Shown: positions 46,516 through 57,423, counted from the stretch's first letter. The stretch is 64,000 nucleotides of DNA from Orientallactaga sibirica (GCA_036365145.1 JAEOAD010000052.1:13949501-14013500); one strand, 5' to 3'. Numbers and translations: made by a program. The notes: generated from the letters alone by a model not told the origin.

Positions 46516-48010
46516 CTGTAGAGATAAAATATGCAATTATTTGTCACATTCAATCACTTCTATATAAACAGTAACTGGATACTACCAGATTTGGTTGCAT
46601 AATGTTACTGACCTTGCTATTAAAAATATTATTTGTAAAAATAAATATATATATAAGGGCTGGAGACATGGCTTAGCAGTTAAGGTGCTTGCCTACAAAG
46701 CCAAAGAACCCAGGTTCAATTCCCCAGGACCCACATAAGCTGGATGCACAAGGTGACACATGCATGTGGAGTTTGCTTGCAGTGGCTAGAGGCCCTGACA
46801 CGCCCATTCTCTCTCTCTACCTTTCTTTCTCAAATAAATTTTAAAAATATATTATTTGTGACAATGAATAACATTAGAAATTGTTCTTATCAAGTTCAGT
46901 GCTTAGAAAAGTTGTGTTTCCTTTGGCAACTGACACACTTCTTCTTCCCAAATAAGACGATATACCATATAACTTTGGCTATTTTGGAACTCAATATCAA
47001 ACTGAAAGTTTTTATTCTCTTTGTAGTGTTCCTTTTTCCTGTTAAATTTTTTCCTTGATTGCAAAGTTTCCATATTCAATAAGCATTTATTGGTTATTTA
47101 TTGAAAACAGTTTTAGTAAAGAAATAGCATATATGCTTTGGAGGATGTTCATAAATTGATTTTTTTTTTTTTTGTTTGTTTTTTGAGGTAGGGTCTAACT
47201 CTAGTCCAGGCTGACCTGGAATTCCTGGAATTCACTATGTAGTCTCAGGTTGGCCTCGAACTCACCATTGATCCTCCTACCTCTGCCTCCCGAGTGCTGG
47301 GATTAAAGGAGTGCACCACCATGCCCGGCAACCTAATTTTTTAAAAAATATTTTATTTTTATTTATTTGACAGAGAAAGAGGAAGAGAGAGAGAAAATGG
47401 GCATGCCAGGGCCTCCAGCCACTGCAAACAAACTCCAGACACATGTGCCCCTTGTGCATCTGGCTAATGTGGGTCCAGGGGAATTGAACCTGGGTCCTTT
47501 GGCTTTGCAGGCAAACGCCTTAACTGCTAAGCCATCCCTCCAGCATCCCCGCCCCCGGCAACCTAATTTTTAAGTTGTGACCATCCTATCTGAGTTGCTA
47601 ATCATAGGCTGTACAGATGGCTTAGTGGTTTAGTGGTTAAGGTGCTTGCCTGTGAAGCCTAAGGACCCAGGTTCAATTCCCCAGTATCCATGCAAGCCAG
47701 ATGCACAAGGTGGTGAGCACATGTATCTGGAGTTTGTTTGCGGTGGTCAGAGGCCCTGGCGCACCCATTTTCTATCTGCCTCTTTCTCTCATATAAATAA
47801 ATTTTTAAAATATTTATTTATTGGCATATATATATATACATACATACATACATACATATATATGTATCTATCTATCTATCTCCTGGGGAAATCTCTCTCT
47901 CTAGCTGCATGTGCTACCTTGTGCATCTGGTTTAGATGGGTCCTGGGGAATCAAACCATGGTCCTTTGGCTTTGAAGGCAAGCACCTTAACCACTAAGCC
48001 ATTTCTCCAG
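46516..48010. repeat. SINEs and microsatellite upstream of SPDYA coding exon 1
   Basis: T1 plus 46657-46845; low-copy 46846-47155; B1 minus 47160-47332; T1 minus 47340-47550; T1 plus 47608-47810; AT/ACAT/ATCT microsatellite 47826-47880; T1 minus 47883-48010, whose 5' end is cut by an LTR. Confidence 0.8.
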
Positions 48011-48011
48011 T

Positions 48012-48358
48012 TGTTGCAGTCAGGTTCGCATTGCTGGTAGAAATCACCCAACCAAGAGCAGCTTGTGGGAAAAAAAGAGGTTTATTTTGCCTTTCAGACT
48101 TGAGGGGAAGCTCCACGATGGCAGGGGAAAATGACAGCATGAGCAGAGAGGGTGGACATCACCCCCTGGCCAACATCAGGTGGACAACAGGAACATGAGA
48201 GTGTGCCAAACACTGGCAAGGGGACAGTGGCTCCAATACCCATAAGCCAGCCCCCCAAAACACTGCCTCCATGAGGCATTAATTCCCAAATCTCCATCTG
48301 CTGGGAACATAGCATTCAGAATGTCTAAGTTTATAGGGCACACCTGAATAAAACCACA
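48012..48358 (-). mobile_element. Solo LTR, ORR1/MaLR-like
   Basis: 347 bp, same family as 10000-10345, TG/CA ends, imperfect 5-bp duplication CCAGT/CCAGC (48007-48011 and 48359-48363). Inserted at the 5' end of a minus-strand T1. Sense to SPDYA, within its 5' intron. Confidence 0.82.
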
Positions 48359-48369
48359 CCAGCCCTAAA

Positions 48370-49130
48370 TACATTTATTTTTTTGGAGAAAAGAAAGAGA
48401 GAGAGGGAGAGAGAGAGGGATAGGGAGACAGAGAATGGGCGTGCCAGCAGCCTCTCAGCTGCTGTAAACGAACTCCGGATGCATGCGCCCCCTTGCGTCG
48501 TTAGGTCACTTTGCATCTGGCTAAACGTGGGACCTGGAAATTGCAACTGGCGTTCTTAGGCTTAGCAGGCAGGCGCCTAAACTGCTAAGCCATCTCTCCA
48601 GCCCCCTAAATACATTTTTTTAAAAAGATGAATTGGGGCTGGAGAGATGGCTTGGCAGTTAAGGCGCCTGCCTGCCAAGCCTAAGACCACCAGTTCCAAT
48701 CTCCAGGTCCCACATTTAGCCAGATGCAAAAAGTGACGCAAGGGTGCCATGCCACAGTTGCCCACAAGGGGGCGCACAAGTCTGAAGTTTGTTCACAGTG
48801 GCTGAGAGGCTGCTGGTGTGCCCATTCTCTCTCTCTCAAAAAAAAGATGAATTGCTGATTGTAAATGTTAATGGATATACAGTGCTATGAACTATTAAAG
48901 TCTGAAATAGGACTGGAGAGATGGCTTAGCAGTTAAGGCACTTGCCTGCAAAGTCTAATGACCCACGTTTGACTCACCATAGCCCACATACTCCAGGTGC
49001 ACAAGGTGATGCATGCAAGGTCACACATGTGCACAAGGTGGTGCATGCATCTGGAGTTCAATTACGGTGTGCCAATTCTCTCTCTCATAAAAAAAGGCCA
49101 GTCTGTTGGGCTTGCTTGAAAAAAGAGTCT
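48370..49130. repeat. Inverted T2 pair and a complete T1C
   Basis: T2 minus 48370-48605 faces T2 plus 48634-48845 across a 28-bp loop. T1C plus 48911-49093 ends CATAAAAAAAGGCC and runs straight into the tail 'cagtctgttgggcttgct' to about 49125, giving the only uninterrupted copy of body plus tail. Confidence 0.82.
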
Positions 49131-49199
49131 GAAATAAAGTTAACCCATTAAGTTATCAGTCTAATGCTTAATTTAGTGTTTTGGTGGGGATTAGTAAAC

Positions 49200-49890
49200 A
49201 TATTTACTTACTGCGCCACTTTGTGCCTCTGGCTTTAAGATAGTGGAGAATCAAAACCCAGGTCCACAGGTTTTGCAAACAACTGCCTTTAACTTCTGAG
49301 CCATCTCCTAGCCCCAGTTACTTTTGTTTTTAAATTTTATTTATTTATGTGGGGGGGGGTAGGGAGAGAATGGGTGGGCCAGGGTCTCTAGCCACTGCAA
49401 ACCAACTCCAGAGGCATGCACCACCATGTGCATCTGGCTTATATGGGTTCTGGGGAGTCCAATCTGGGTTCCTAGGCTTCCCAGGTCAAGTGCTTTAACC
49501 ACCAAATGATCTCTCCAGCCCCATCTTTTTTATTTTTAATGTTTTTTTTATTTTACTTATGAGGGGAGAGACAGAGGAGAGTGAGAGAGGTTCTCTTCGA
49601 CCTGCAAAGGAACCCCAGTCACATGCACCACTTTTTTTTTTTTTTTTTTTTTGGTTTTCCGAGGTAGGGTCTCACTCTAGCTCAGGCTGACCTGGAATTC
49701 ACTATGTAGTCTCAGGGTGGCCTCGAACTCATGGCAATCCTCATACCTCTGCCTCCCCAGTGCTGGGATTAAAGGCGTGTGCCACCACGCCCGGCTACAT
49801 GCACCACTTTTTGACTTTACCTGGGGAAATCAAATCCTGCCAGCAGGCTTTGTAAGCAAGCACTTTTAGCTGCTGAGCCATCTCCCCAAG
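49200..49890 (-). repeat. T1 fragments with inserted B1
   Basis: T1 minus fragment 49210-49318; T1 minus 49330-49520; T1 minus 49550-49890 split by B1 minus 49632-49797 (TSD-like 'acatgcaccactttt' on both sides). Confidence 0.8.
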
Positions 49891-49969
49891 GTTAATATTT
49901 ATATAAATTTAGTTCTAGCATTTGCAGTATAAACAAAGCACACTTAAGAGAAGTGACAAAGGATTGTTC

Positions 49970-50450
49970 TGCATTAAGACATCTCTGTCACACCCTCCAA
50001 GGTTCAGGGCCCATTGCGGAAGAGGTGGTAGAAAGAATGTAAGAGCTAAAGGAAGGGTAGGACTGCTTACAATGCAACTGTCCAGACAGAAATTGGCTCA
50101 ATATCCACGACCTCGCAGTGCATAACAGGAGAAAAAGACGGTGACATAAAAATAAAAGAGACTAATGGAGAGAGGGAGGGGATATGATGGGAGTGTGGAT
50201 TTGTGTAGGGGAAAGTGGGGGAGAGGAAGGAATTATTTATTTTTTGAGACAGAGGGAAAGAGAGAGAGAGGGGTGAGAATGGGCACCCCAGGGCCTCTAG
50301 CCACTGGGATCTGGAGAATCAAACGGGGGTCCTTAGGCGTTGCTGGCATGTGCCTTAAGGGCTAAGTCATCTCTCCAGTCCAGGGGAGGGAATTATCATG
50401 GTTTATTGCCTGTAAGTATGGAAGTTGTCAATAAAAAAATAAAGTTTTAA
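49970..50450 (+). mobile_element. L1 3' end with inserted T1
   Basis: A truncated L1 3' UTR beginning 'gcattaagacatctctgtc' and ending in AATAAAAAAATAAAG. T1 minus 50225-50383 is inserted, flanked by 'ggaaggaatta' / 'ggagggaatta'. Confidence 0.78.
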
Positions 50451-50814
50451 AAGGCACAATTAATTAGCTTTGGAGGTCTTTTTGTTTCCCAGTCTGGTCT
50501 TGCACCTACAGGTTCAAGAGATTCTGCCATTTCGACCCCGCGGTAGCTGGGACCACAAGCCCCTGCCACCGCGCATACTTTGTTACCAGACAAATGGGTC
50601 TAACAAGAGCCCACCTCAGTGCAAAGATGGGCGCTAAGGGGTTTGCTGGCAGGTGATTACGTGGCACCACATTACATCTGGGGAGACATGGAAGCCATGA
50701 GCGGGGGAAGGGCATGACGTAGAACACGATCTGGTATACTGGCAGGGGTAAACGGGAACAAGACTGAATAAAGGCCTGACGCTGGAGACACAGCAACGAT
50801 CTCCACTTCCATCT
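50451..50814. other. Low-copy DNA beside the CpG island
   Basis: Includes a decayed 7SL-like stretch at about 50490-50575 ('gcggtagctgggaccacaagc') and otherwise unrecognised sequence. It may hold part of the SPDYA 5' intron. Confidence 0.4.
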
Positions 50815-50904
50815 CCATTAGCTGCGGGGCTGGGGGCGCGCTGGGCCCGGCCTTGCCTTTGGAAGCCAGGGACGCTTGTCTCCGACAGCCCCGGTGCACA
50901 CCGC

Positions 50905-51060
50905 CACGTGCTCACCGACGGCGGCCGGCACGTGACCTGCGACGCCCCACGTGTTCATTCACGGCGGCCAGCACGTGACCTACGACGCCCCGACATGTTC
51001 GCTGACGGGCAGCACGTGACCTGCGACGCCTCCAGCGCTGACGACGGGCAGCACGCGTGC
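50905..51060. repeat. 43-bp minisatellite carrying E-boxes
   Basis: About 3.6 units (50905-50947, 50948-50990, 50991-51031, partial to 51060). Each is built from a CACGTG-type box plus 'tcaccgacggcggcc', then CACGTGACCTGCGACGCC. Perfect CACGTG occurs at 50905, 50929, 50948, 50972 and 51013, with another outside the array at 51137. Confidence 0.88.
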
Positions 51061-51348
51061 GCGGCGAGTCCTCCGTCGCAGGCCGCCCGGGCCTCCCGCT
51101 CACCCGCCCCGCCCCGGCCTACCCCGCGCCCCGGCCCACGTGTGCTCGAGGCCGCGCCGGTACCTGCGGCCGCCGAGGGCCTCACACAGCGGGCGGGCGG
51201 GCGCGCCTGGCGGCGACAGGGACGGAGAGACGAGGCCCCGCCCAAGGTACCTGCGGCGTCCAGCCGGCCCGCGGCGCTCCGCCTCCGCCTCCGCTCGCGC
51301 CGCCTCAGGCGGTTGTGCTGGCAGCTGCGGGACGCGCCCCCGCCAGGG

Positions 51349-51375
51349 CCAATCAGCGCGCGCGAGGGGCGGGGC
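51349..51375. promoter_or_regulatory. CCAAT box and GC box
   Basis: CCAAT (51349-51353, context GGCCAATCAG as in NF-Y sites) is followed by GGGGCGGGGC (51366-51375, an Sp1-type site). More GC boxes lie at 51388-51420. Both factors work in either direction. For transcription toward SPDYA the start site would be expected roughly 50-100 bases lower. Confidence 0.65.
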
Positions 51376-51450
51376 CTGCGCTGGTGCTCCGCCCACGAGC
51401 CGCCAGGGCCCCGCCCCCGCCGCTCTTGTGTGCCAGGAAGAGCCGCGAAA

Positions 51451-52790
51451 GGAAAGTGGCTTTTTCTGTGGGTGGTGTCCTGTTGCTCAGAACCCTAAAT
51501 TCATCTGCTGTAGGGATGTTAATTTTTATCCCTTTTTTGCCCAGGATGTCTTAGGTTCTTCATAAATGCCCCAAAGCAACCCAGCTTTCTTCTCTTCGAT
51601 CTGCTTTGTTTTCTGTGGACACATCGCAGCTGTTTTATTTGTGCTGTGAACCTATTAATATTCCAGGATAAATGGGCCATATTTAAATCATTTTGGTATT
51701 TTATTTGATATTGCTTTCATACTGCTACTACAGTGATGGCACTTAAGCACTTTAGCCTCGTGATGCTTCCCAGCAGTTAATTCCTCAGTCAGAAACAGTG
51801 TATTCCCCCTTATACATTCACACAGCAAAATCACAAGAAAAGGGGACAATTTGAGAACTAATTTCTCCTGGAAAAAAAAGCCTTCTGACCTTTTTCTCAT
51901 GGCCTTTAGATGGGAACAATGTATCACAACAGTCTTTAGGAAAATGACTGACCCAGCTTTCTCCGTCTTTTGTGAAGTATCAAGAATCTTTGTTACTCAT
52001 TTCCAGCCTCTAATACGCAGTTGGATGTACTGAACAATGACTATTCAGTGGACTGCGATAATGCAAAGGAAGTAAGGAAAACAATGAATACAACAAGACG
52101 TTACCTTTCAAGAGTTTTCTAGATCGACAGGAACGAAACGTAAGGTGCACTGAGCCTTTCCTATTCATGCTATAGGCAAGCAAGGAGGACCTCCTGTCTA
52201 GGGTCCTTGTCTTTGCTGCGTTTTCAGACAGGGTCTCATGGAGTCTTGGCGAGCCTCCACTTGATGGATATGTAGCAGAGTGTAACCTTGAACTCCTCCT
52301 CTTCCTGCCTTCACTGTCCCAAGAGTAGGAATTAAAGCAACGCAACATCATATCCAGCTCTGCACCCCAAATCTTCATAACTAAATTTCTATTTTATGTA
52401 AGTTTCACATTCAGGTCAGCAAAGGCACACAAATGTTTACAAAGGTGTTGGGGAAGCAGCTTATTGTTGATGTCTCATTTTTGGCATGTGTGTCTAAGTA
52501 CGCGTGTGCTAGTCAAGTGCATGGGTACATGTATAGGTGCACATGGAGGTCAGAGGTTTGACCTCAGGTGTCTTCCTCAATTGTTCTCTTTACCTTATTC
52601 ATTTAAACGGTGTCTCTCAGTGAACCCAGAGTTAGCAAGCCGGGATCCATCTGTCTTTGCCTCCCAAGATCTGATATAGCAGGCATTCACCACCAAGTCC
52701 AGCATCTAGCACTTTACCAACTGAACCATTACCTCAGTCCCCCACCCCTTGTTTAGAATGTACTCTCTTCATCACTTCAAACTTTTATTT
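51451..52790. other. Intergenic: low-copy DNA, old B1 and B4-like SINE
   Basis: 51451-52180 is low-copy and AT-rich. A diverged B1 on - lies at about 52195-52365, and a B4-like element at 52480-52740 ('gcacatggaggtcagaggtt', 'cctcccaagatctg', 'ccaactgaaccatta'). The 122-residue frame at 52010-52378 overlaps the old B1 and is not a gene. Confidence 0.55.
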
Positions 52791-53945
52791 TTTTATTAAA
52801 TATTTACTTTTATTTATTTGAGAGAGAGAGATACAGAAATAGGCGGAGAGAGAGAGAGAGGGGGAGGGAGGGAGAGAATGGGCGCACCAGGGCTTCCAGT
52901 CACTGCAAACAAACTCCAGATGCATGTGCCCCCTTGTGCATCTGGCTTATGTGGGTCCTGGAGAATAGAGCCTTGAACCGGAGTCCTTAGGCTTCACAGG
53001 CAAGCGTTTAACCGCTAAGCTATCTCTCCAGCCCATCAAACTTTTATTTTTTATTGACAACTTCCATAGACAATAAACCATGGTAATTCCCTCCCACTTC
53101 GCCCTTCACAAATCCACTCTCTATCATACCCCTTCCCCTCTTAATCAGTCTCTTTTATTTTGATGTCATCTTTTCCTCCTTTTATGATGGTCTTGTGTAG
53201 GTAGTGTCAGGTACTGTGAGGTCATTGGATATCCAGGCCATTTTGTGTCTGGAAGATTGCATTGTAAGGAGTCCTATCCTTCCTTTGGCTCCTACATTCT
53301 TCCTGTTACCTCTTCCGCAATGGACCCCCAGCCTTGGAAGGTTCATCACTTAAAACTTTAGATCTGGTGTCTTAAATCAATCAGCCACCACTCCTGACAC
53401 TCCCGTTGCTTTTTTTTTTTTCTTCGAGGTAGGGTCTCACTCTAGCCCAGGCTTACCTGGAATTCACTATGTAGCCTCGGGGTGGCCTCAAACTCACAGT
53501 GACCCTCTTACCTCTGTCTCCTGAGTACTGGGATTAAAGGCGTGTGCCACCATGCCCAGCCAGGGCCTCCAGTCACTGCAGTTGAACCCTAGACGTGTGC
53601 ACCACCTCATGTGCATGTGTGACCTTGTGCACGTATCATCTTGTGTGTCTGGCTTATGGGGAGTTCAACATGGGTCTTTAGGCTTTGCAGGCAAGTGCCT
53701 TAACCTCTAAGCCATCTCTATAGCCCTCGTATCTGTTAACCATCTGGTATAAATATTTATTTGGCGGAGGGGGGGAGAAGGAGGGAAGGAGAAAGGGCAC
53801 ACCAGGGCCTCCTGCCACTTCATATGAACTCCAGATGCATGTGCTACTTTATCCATCTGGCTTTACATGGATATTGGGAAATTCAAGCCAAACTGTCAGG
53901 CTTTCTAAGTAACTGCCTTTAATTGCGGAGCCATCTCTCCAGTCC
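52790..53945. repeat. T1, L1 3' end, B1 and T1 in intergenic DNA
   Basis: T1 minus 52790-53035; L1 3' end on - 53036-53375 (complement of the 21343/49970 unit); B1 minus 53405-53560; T1 minus 53561-53725 joined directly to the B1; T1 minus 53750-53945. Confidence 0.8.
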
Positions 53946-55337
53946 CTGGTTTAAAAACAAAACTAAAAAAGAACTATTTTTGTGTACATATAGATACAAT
54001 TTTACATACAGGAACTTTCCACATGTTGTTTAAAAGTACTTTATATGTACAAAGAACATGTAACATTTATGTAGGTTGAAACGATGTAACTGCAGGCCTC
54101 ACCTACTACAAATATTTGGCTATTACATCCAAGGAGCAGAGTATTAGAGATGCTGCCTGCTCCTCCTCGAAGGACAGGATAGTCCCTGGTAGGTGACCGT
54201 TTTCCCCATTCCATTGTTCTTTTTCTTTCCTTTGGCTACCTCAGGTGTCAAGGGCTAACAACCATGTCCATGTAATACCCACGTTCCTCTTCACTTGTTG
54301 GAGCCTCAGAGGTCTGCTGATTCAAGCTGGGTGGAATTTTTTTTCTTTGTGGTTTTTTGAGGTAGGGTTTTATTCTAGCCTAGCCTGGATTTCACTCAGT
54401 AGCCCCTTGTTGGTCTGGAACTCACGGCAAACCTCCTACCTCAGTCCTCCTGAATGTTGGGATTGAAGAGGTGGCCTGTTTACTCAATTAATCAGACAGA
54501 TGAGCTGTAAAAAACCATTTTCTTGACAATTCCAGTCCAGGCCTGATTGAAAGCCTTCAGAAGATCAGTCTGGGTTTACATTTGCATTGCATGTACTATT
54601 GGAAAGGTATGTTGAATTTAGTAGTCTTAGATGTGTGCACGCATGCCTACATGTAAAAAACTCCTTCCTAATCACATTCCTGTATCATTTGGGACCTTCC
54701 ATCATAAAACTTAGGATCATAAGTGAGATTTTATAGCATAGTAGCTAGCAAAGATCCCTAAAGGAGAGCAGTGGAGATAGGACCACTTTTAATACAATAC
54801 CAGCAATCTGAATGATAAACTAAAAGATGTTCTGGCATTCAAACATACAGGTAAATTCCAGATTTTTTTTTTTTTTTTTGGCTTTTCAAGGTAGGGTCTC
54901 ACTCTGGCCCAGGCTGACCTGGAATTAACTATGTAGTCCTCAGGGTGGGCTTGAACTGACGGCAATCTTCCTACCTCTAGCCTCCTGAGTGCTGGGATTA
55001 AAGGTGTGCGCCACCACACCTGGCTCCCAGACTTTGTTTGTTTTCAAAGCAGAACCTAATTGTAGCCCATGCTGGCCTCAAACTCAAGGTAATTTTTTCA
55101 TCTCAGCTTCCCAAGTCCTGGGATTACAGGAATGAGCTACCACACTGGCTGAAATCTAATGCTAACAGATCAAAATCACTATACATTTTGTTGAGGAAAC
55201 CTTAGAAAGATCAAAAATAAAAGCTAATAAAACTCAGAGTATACTTGTATGGAAGCAGTGTCCTGTTTATTATTCATTTTGCAAGGTATACTGTTACATT
55301 AAGATTCTAATCGCTTTTAGGCCATTTAAGAAAGTTA
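53946..55337. other. Intergenic low-copy DNA with B1 copies
   Basis: Low-copy 53946-54340, 54470-54860 and 55160-55337. Degenerate B1 minus 54345-54470, B1 minus 54864-55025 and old B1 minus 55030-55155. No gene seen. Confidence 0.6.
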
Positions 55338-55397
55338 TAGTGATCTACTAGGAAAAAAGACTGACTGTTAACTAAGTTAATAGCTTAAGGTTCTTCT

Positions 55398-55428
<31 letters not shown>

Positions 55429-55760
55429 GGTTTTTTTTTAAGGTAGGGTTTTACTCTAGTCTAGCCTGACCTGAGTGATCTACGTAGTCTCAGGGTTTGG
55501 CCTTTAAAGTGATCCTTTTTTTTGGTTTTCTGCCTCTTAGTGCTCTTAAGGTTCAGTTTTTTTTTTTTTTTTTTTCAGGGTTTTTTTAGTGATCTACTAG
55601 GAAAAAGACTGACTGTTAACCTCTTCTGAGGTTCAGTTTTTTTTTTTTTTTTTTTTTTTTTGTTTTTGGAGGCCTAGTCTAGCCTGACCTGGAAGTGTAG
55701 TCTCAGGGTGGCCTGGAACTTTGATCCTCCTACCTCTGCCTAAGTCACACCAGGCTCAGT
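55338..55760. repeat. Rearranged B1/T-tract region with internal duplication
   Basis: A 30-40-bp unit ('gtgatctactaggaaaa', 'gactgactgttaa', then 'cttctgag' and a T run) occurs at 55339 and again at 55588. Between and after are three truncated minus-strand B1 pieces missing different internal segments and T runs of about 18-28 bases at 55402, 55557 and 55638. It looks rearranged or misassembled. Confidence 0.7.
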
Positions 55761-55764
55761 TTTT

Positions 55765-57225
55765 GTTGTTTTTAAGACAGGGTCATGCAGACTGGTCTTG
55801 AACTGGAGATTTTCCTGCCTCAGCCTCATATGTAGTCACTTGGCTTGCCTGGAACTCACTGTAACCTTGATCTTGCCTCCCGAGCACTGGGCTTACAGGC
55901 ACGTGCCACCGTTCAGCTTTCAGGCACAGAATCACAAAAGGGAGGTACTGGATAGAACAGCAACAGCACATTCAGCCTGACCATCTTTCTCTTCAAACAC
56001 ATTTTCAAGATGTAGAAAAGGAAAATAGCCAGGTATGGTGGTGAACTTGGGAGGTAGGAGAATCACCGTTGAGTTCCAGGCCACCCTGAGACTACATAGG
56101 GAATTCCAGGTCAGCTTGGACTAGAATGAGACCCTACCTTGAAAAAATGAAAAGCAAGACCCTACCTCAATCCGCCCCCCTACAAAAAATAAATAAACCC
56201 CACCCCAAATACTTCAGGCTTGAGAACTCTACAATAGATACTGCAAAAAGGATAATGTAAAATTGGCAAGTCTAAGTACCTAATGACTTAACATGTCACA
56301 CAAATCACACTTTATTGATTAAAATTTGTCCTTGGGAAAAATGACAATGTTTTAAAAATATATTTATTTATTTGAGAGAAAGAATGGGCACACCAAAGCC
56401 TCCAACCACTGCAAACGAACTCCAGATGCATGCTCTACCCTGTGCATCTGACTTATGTGGGTCCTGGAGAGTCAAACCGGGATTCTTTGGCTTTGCAGGC
56501 AAATGCCTTAACTGCTAAGCCATCTCTCTAGCCTCCAAGTGACAATTTTTAAAAAGCCTCAAATGCAAAAGAGCCACAGAGGTGTCCTCTATGGAAACAA
56601 GGAGCTAGGCACTGAGAGCTAGAGGTCATCCTGGGCTACATAGTAATATCCTATCTCAAAACTGAAACAGATGAGTGTTACCAGAGTCAAGGTCAGTTCC
56701 TGGCCCTGACAGCCCCTAATTAGCTAGGGTTGACCACTTTCCTTAGTAAGCCAAACAAAGAGGTGATGGTGAAAAGGAGAGTTATTCAATGTGGTCACTC
56801 TGAGAAGACCAGAGGCCCAGAAAGGGAGAAGAGAAAGGGGGAGAAAAAGGAGGGAAAGGACAAGGGGGAAGAAGAAAGAGGGAGAGGAGCAGACAGCCCA
56901 GGCAGGTGGTACACGTCTATGACTAGCAATGGGCCTGGGATGAGGAGGCCAAGTGAGGTGTGAGGATCTTGAGTCTGAGGCTCATCTGTGTAATACGGGG
57001 AGTTCAGCAGAAGCTACATAGTAAGACTTTCTTAAAAAAAAATTGGGCTGGAGAGATGGCTTAGTGGTTAAGGCGTTTGCCTGCAAAGTCAGAGGATCCT
57101 GGTTTAATTCTCCAGGACCCATGTAAGCCAGATGTATGAGGGGGCGCATGCACCTGGAATTTGTTTGCAATGGCTGGAGACCCTGGCATACCCACTCTCT
57201 CTCTCAAATAAATAAAATATATTTA
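55765..57225. repeat. Intergenic SINEs and purine tract
   Basis: Old B1 minus 55765-55920; B1 plus 56025-56150 lacking part of its middle; T1 minus 56350-56540; low-copy 56545-57040 with a purine-rich tract 56800-56890; T1 plus 57043-57225. Confidence 0.7.
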
Positions 57226-57423
57226 AAAAATTGACCATAATCTTGCCTTTTAATCCACATGATTAAATCCACACTCCAACATTTAAGTGTTTAATGATTT
57301 TGAATGTCACAACATTTGGATTAAAACATATGTAGAAAATCACTAAGCTGAAACAATCAAGAGACAAGAACTATGTAAGTGAACAACATTGGAATTATAG
57401 GATATTATTCTCCTAAGAAATTG

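Larger units (their letters stand above)
7480..51251 (-). other. Spdya: SPDYA locus (complete coding gene)
   Basis: Six coding exons on - (46497-46266, 44843-44785, 39398-39313, 31575-31404, 16817-16523, 7571-7480) total 936 bases: 311 codons plus stop with no interruption. The human protein has 313 residues as I recall. The product binds and activates CDK1/CDK2 without needing cyclin or T-loop phosphorylation, and works in meiosis at telomere-nuclear envelope contacts. The first, non-coding exon was not resolved. It is expected in the CpG island near 51 kb, which sets the right-hand limit given here only as an estimate. Confidence 0.9.
50815..51450. promoter_or_regulatory. CpG island, likely SPDYA promoter
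   Basis: About 635 bp of very GC-rich, CpG-dense DNA, the only such region in an AT-rich window. It lies 4.3 kb upstream of SPDYA coding exon 1 and beyond the PPP1CB 3' end, so it is best read as the SPDYA promoter plus first exon. Possible minus-strand donors include GCGG|GTGAGC (exon end 51104), GTCG|GTGAGC (50916) and two CGCAG|GTACC copies (51164, 51251); I cannot choose among them. Long open frames here on both strands are a by-product of base composition. Confidence 0.8.

Noticed and set aside
46498..46536. Upstream ATG in frame with SPDYA exon 1
   Set aside because: It lies on the intronic side of the acceptor at 46515; the ATG at 46497 matches the ortholog start.
50908..51565. Open frames of 141-196 codons on both strands
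   Set aside because: They overlap in all frames, are Arg/Pro/Ala-rich and lie in a CpG island; stop codons are rare there by composition. No known domain.
52010..52378. 122-codon minus-strand frame
   Set aside because: It spans an old B1 and low-copy DNA; no splice context and no similarity.
55338..55760. Possible CRISPR-like direct repeats
   Set aside because: Only two copies, irregular spacing, eukaryotic SINE context.
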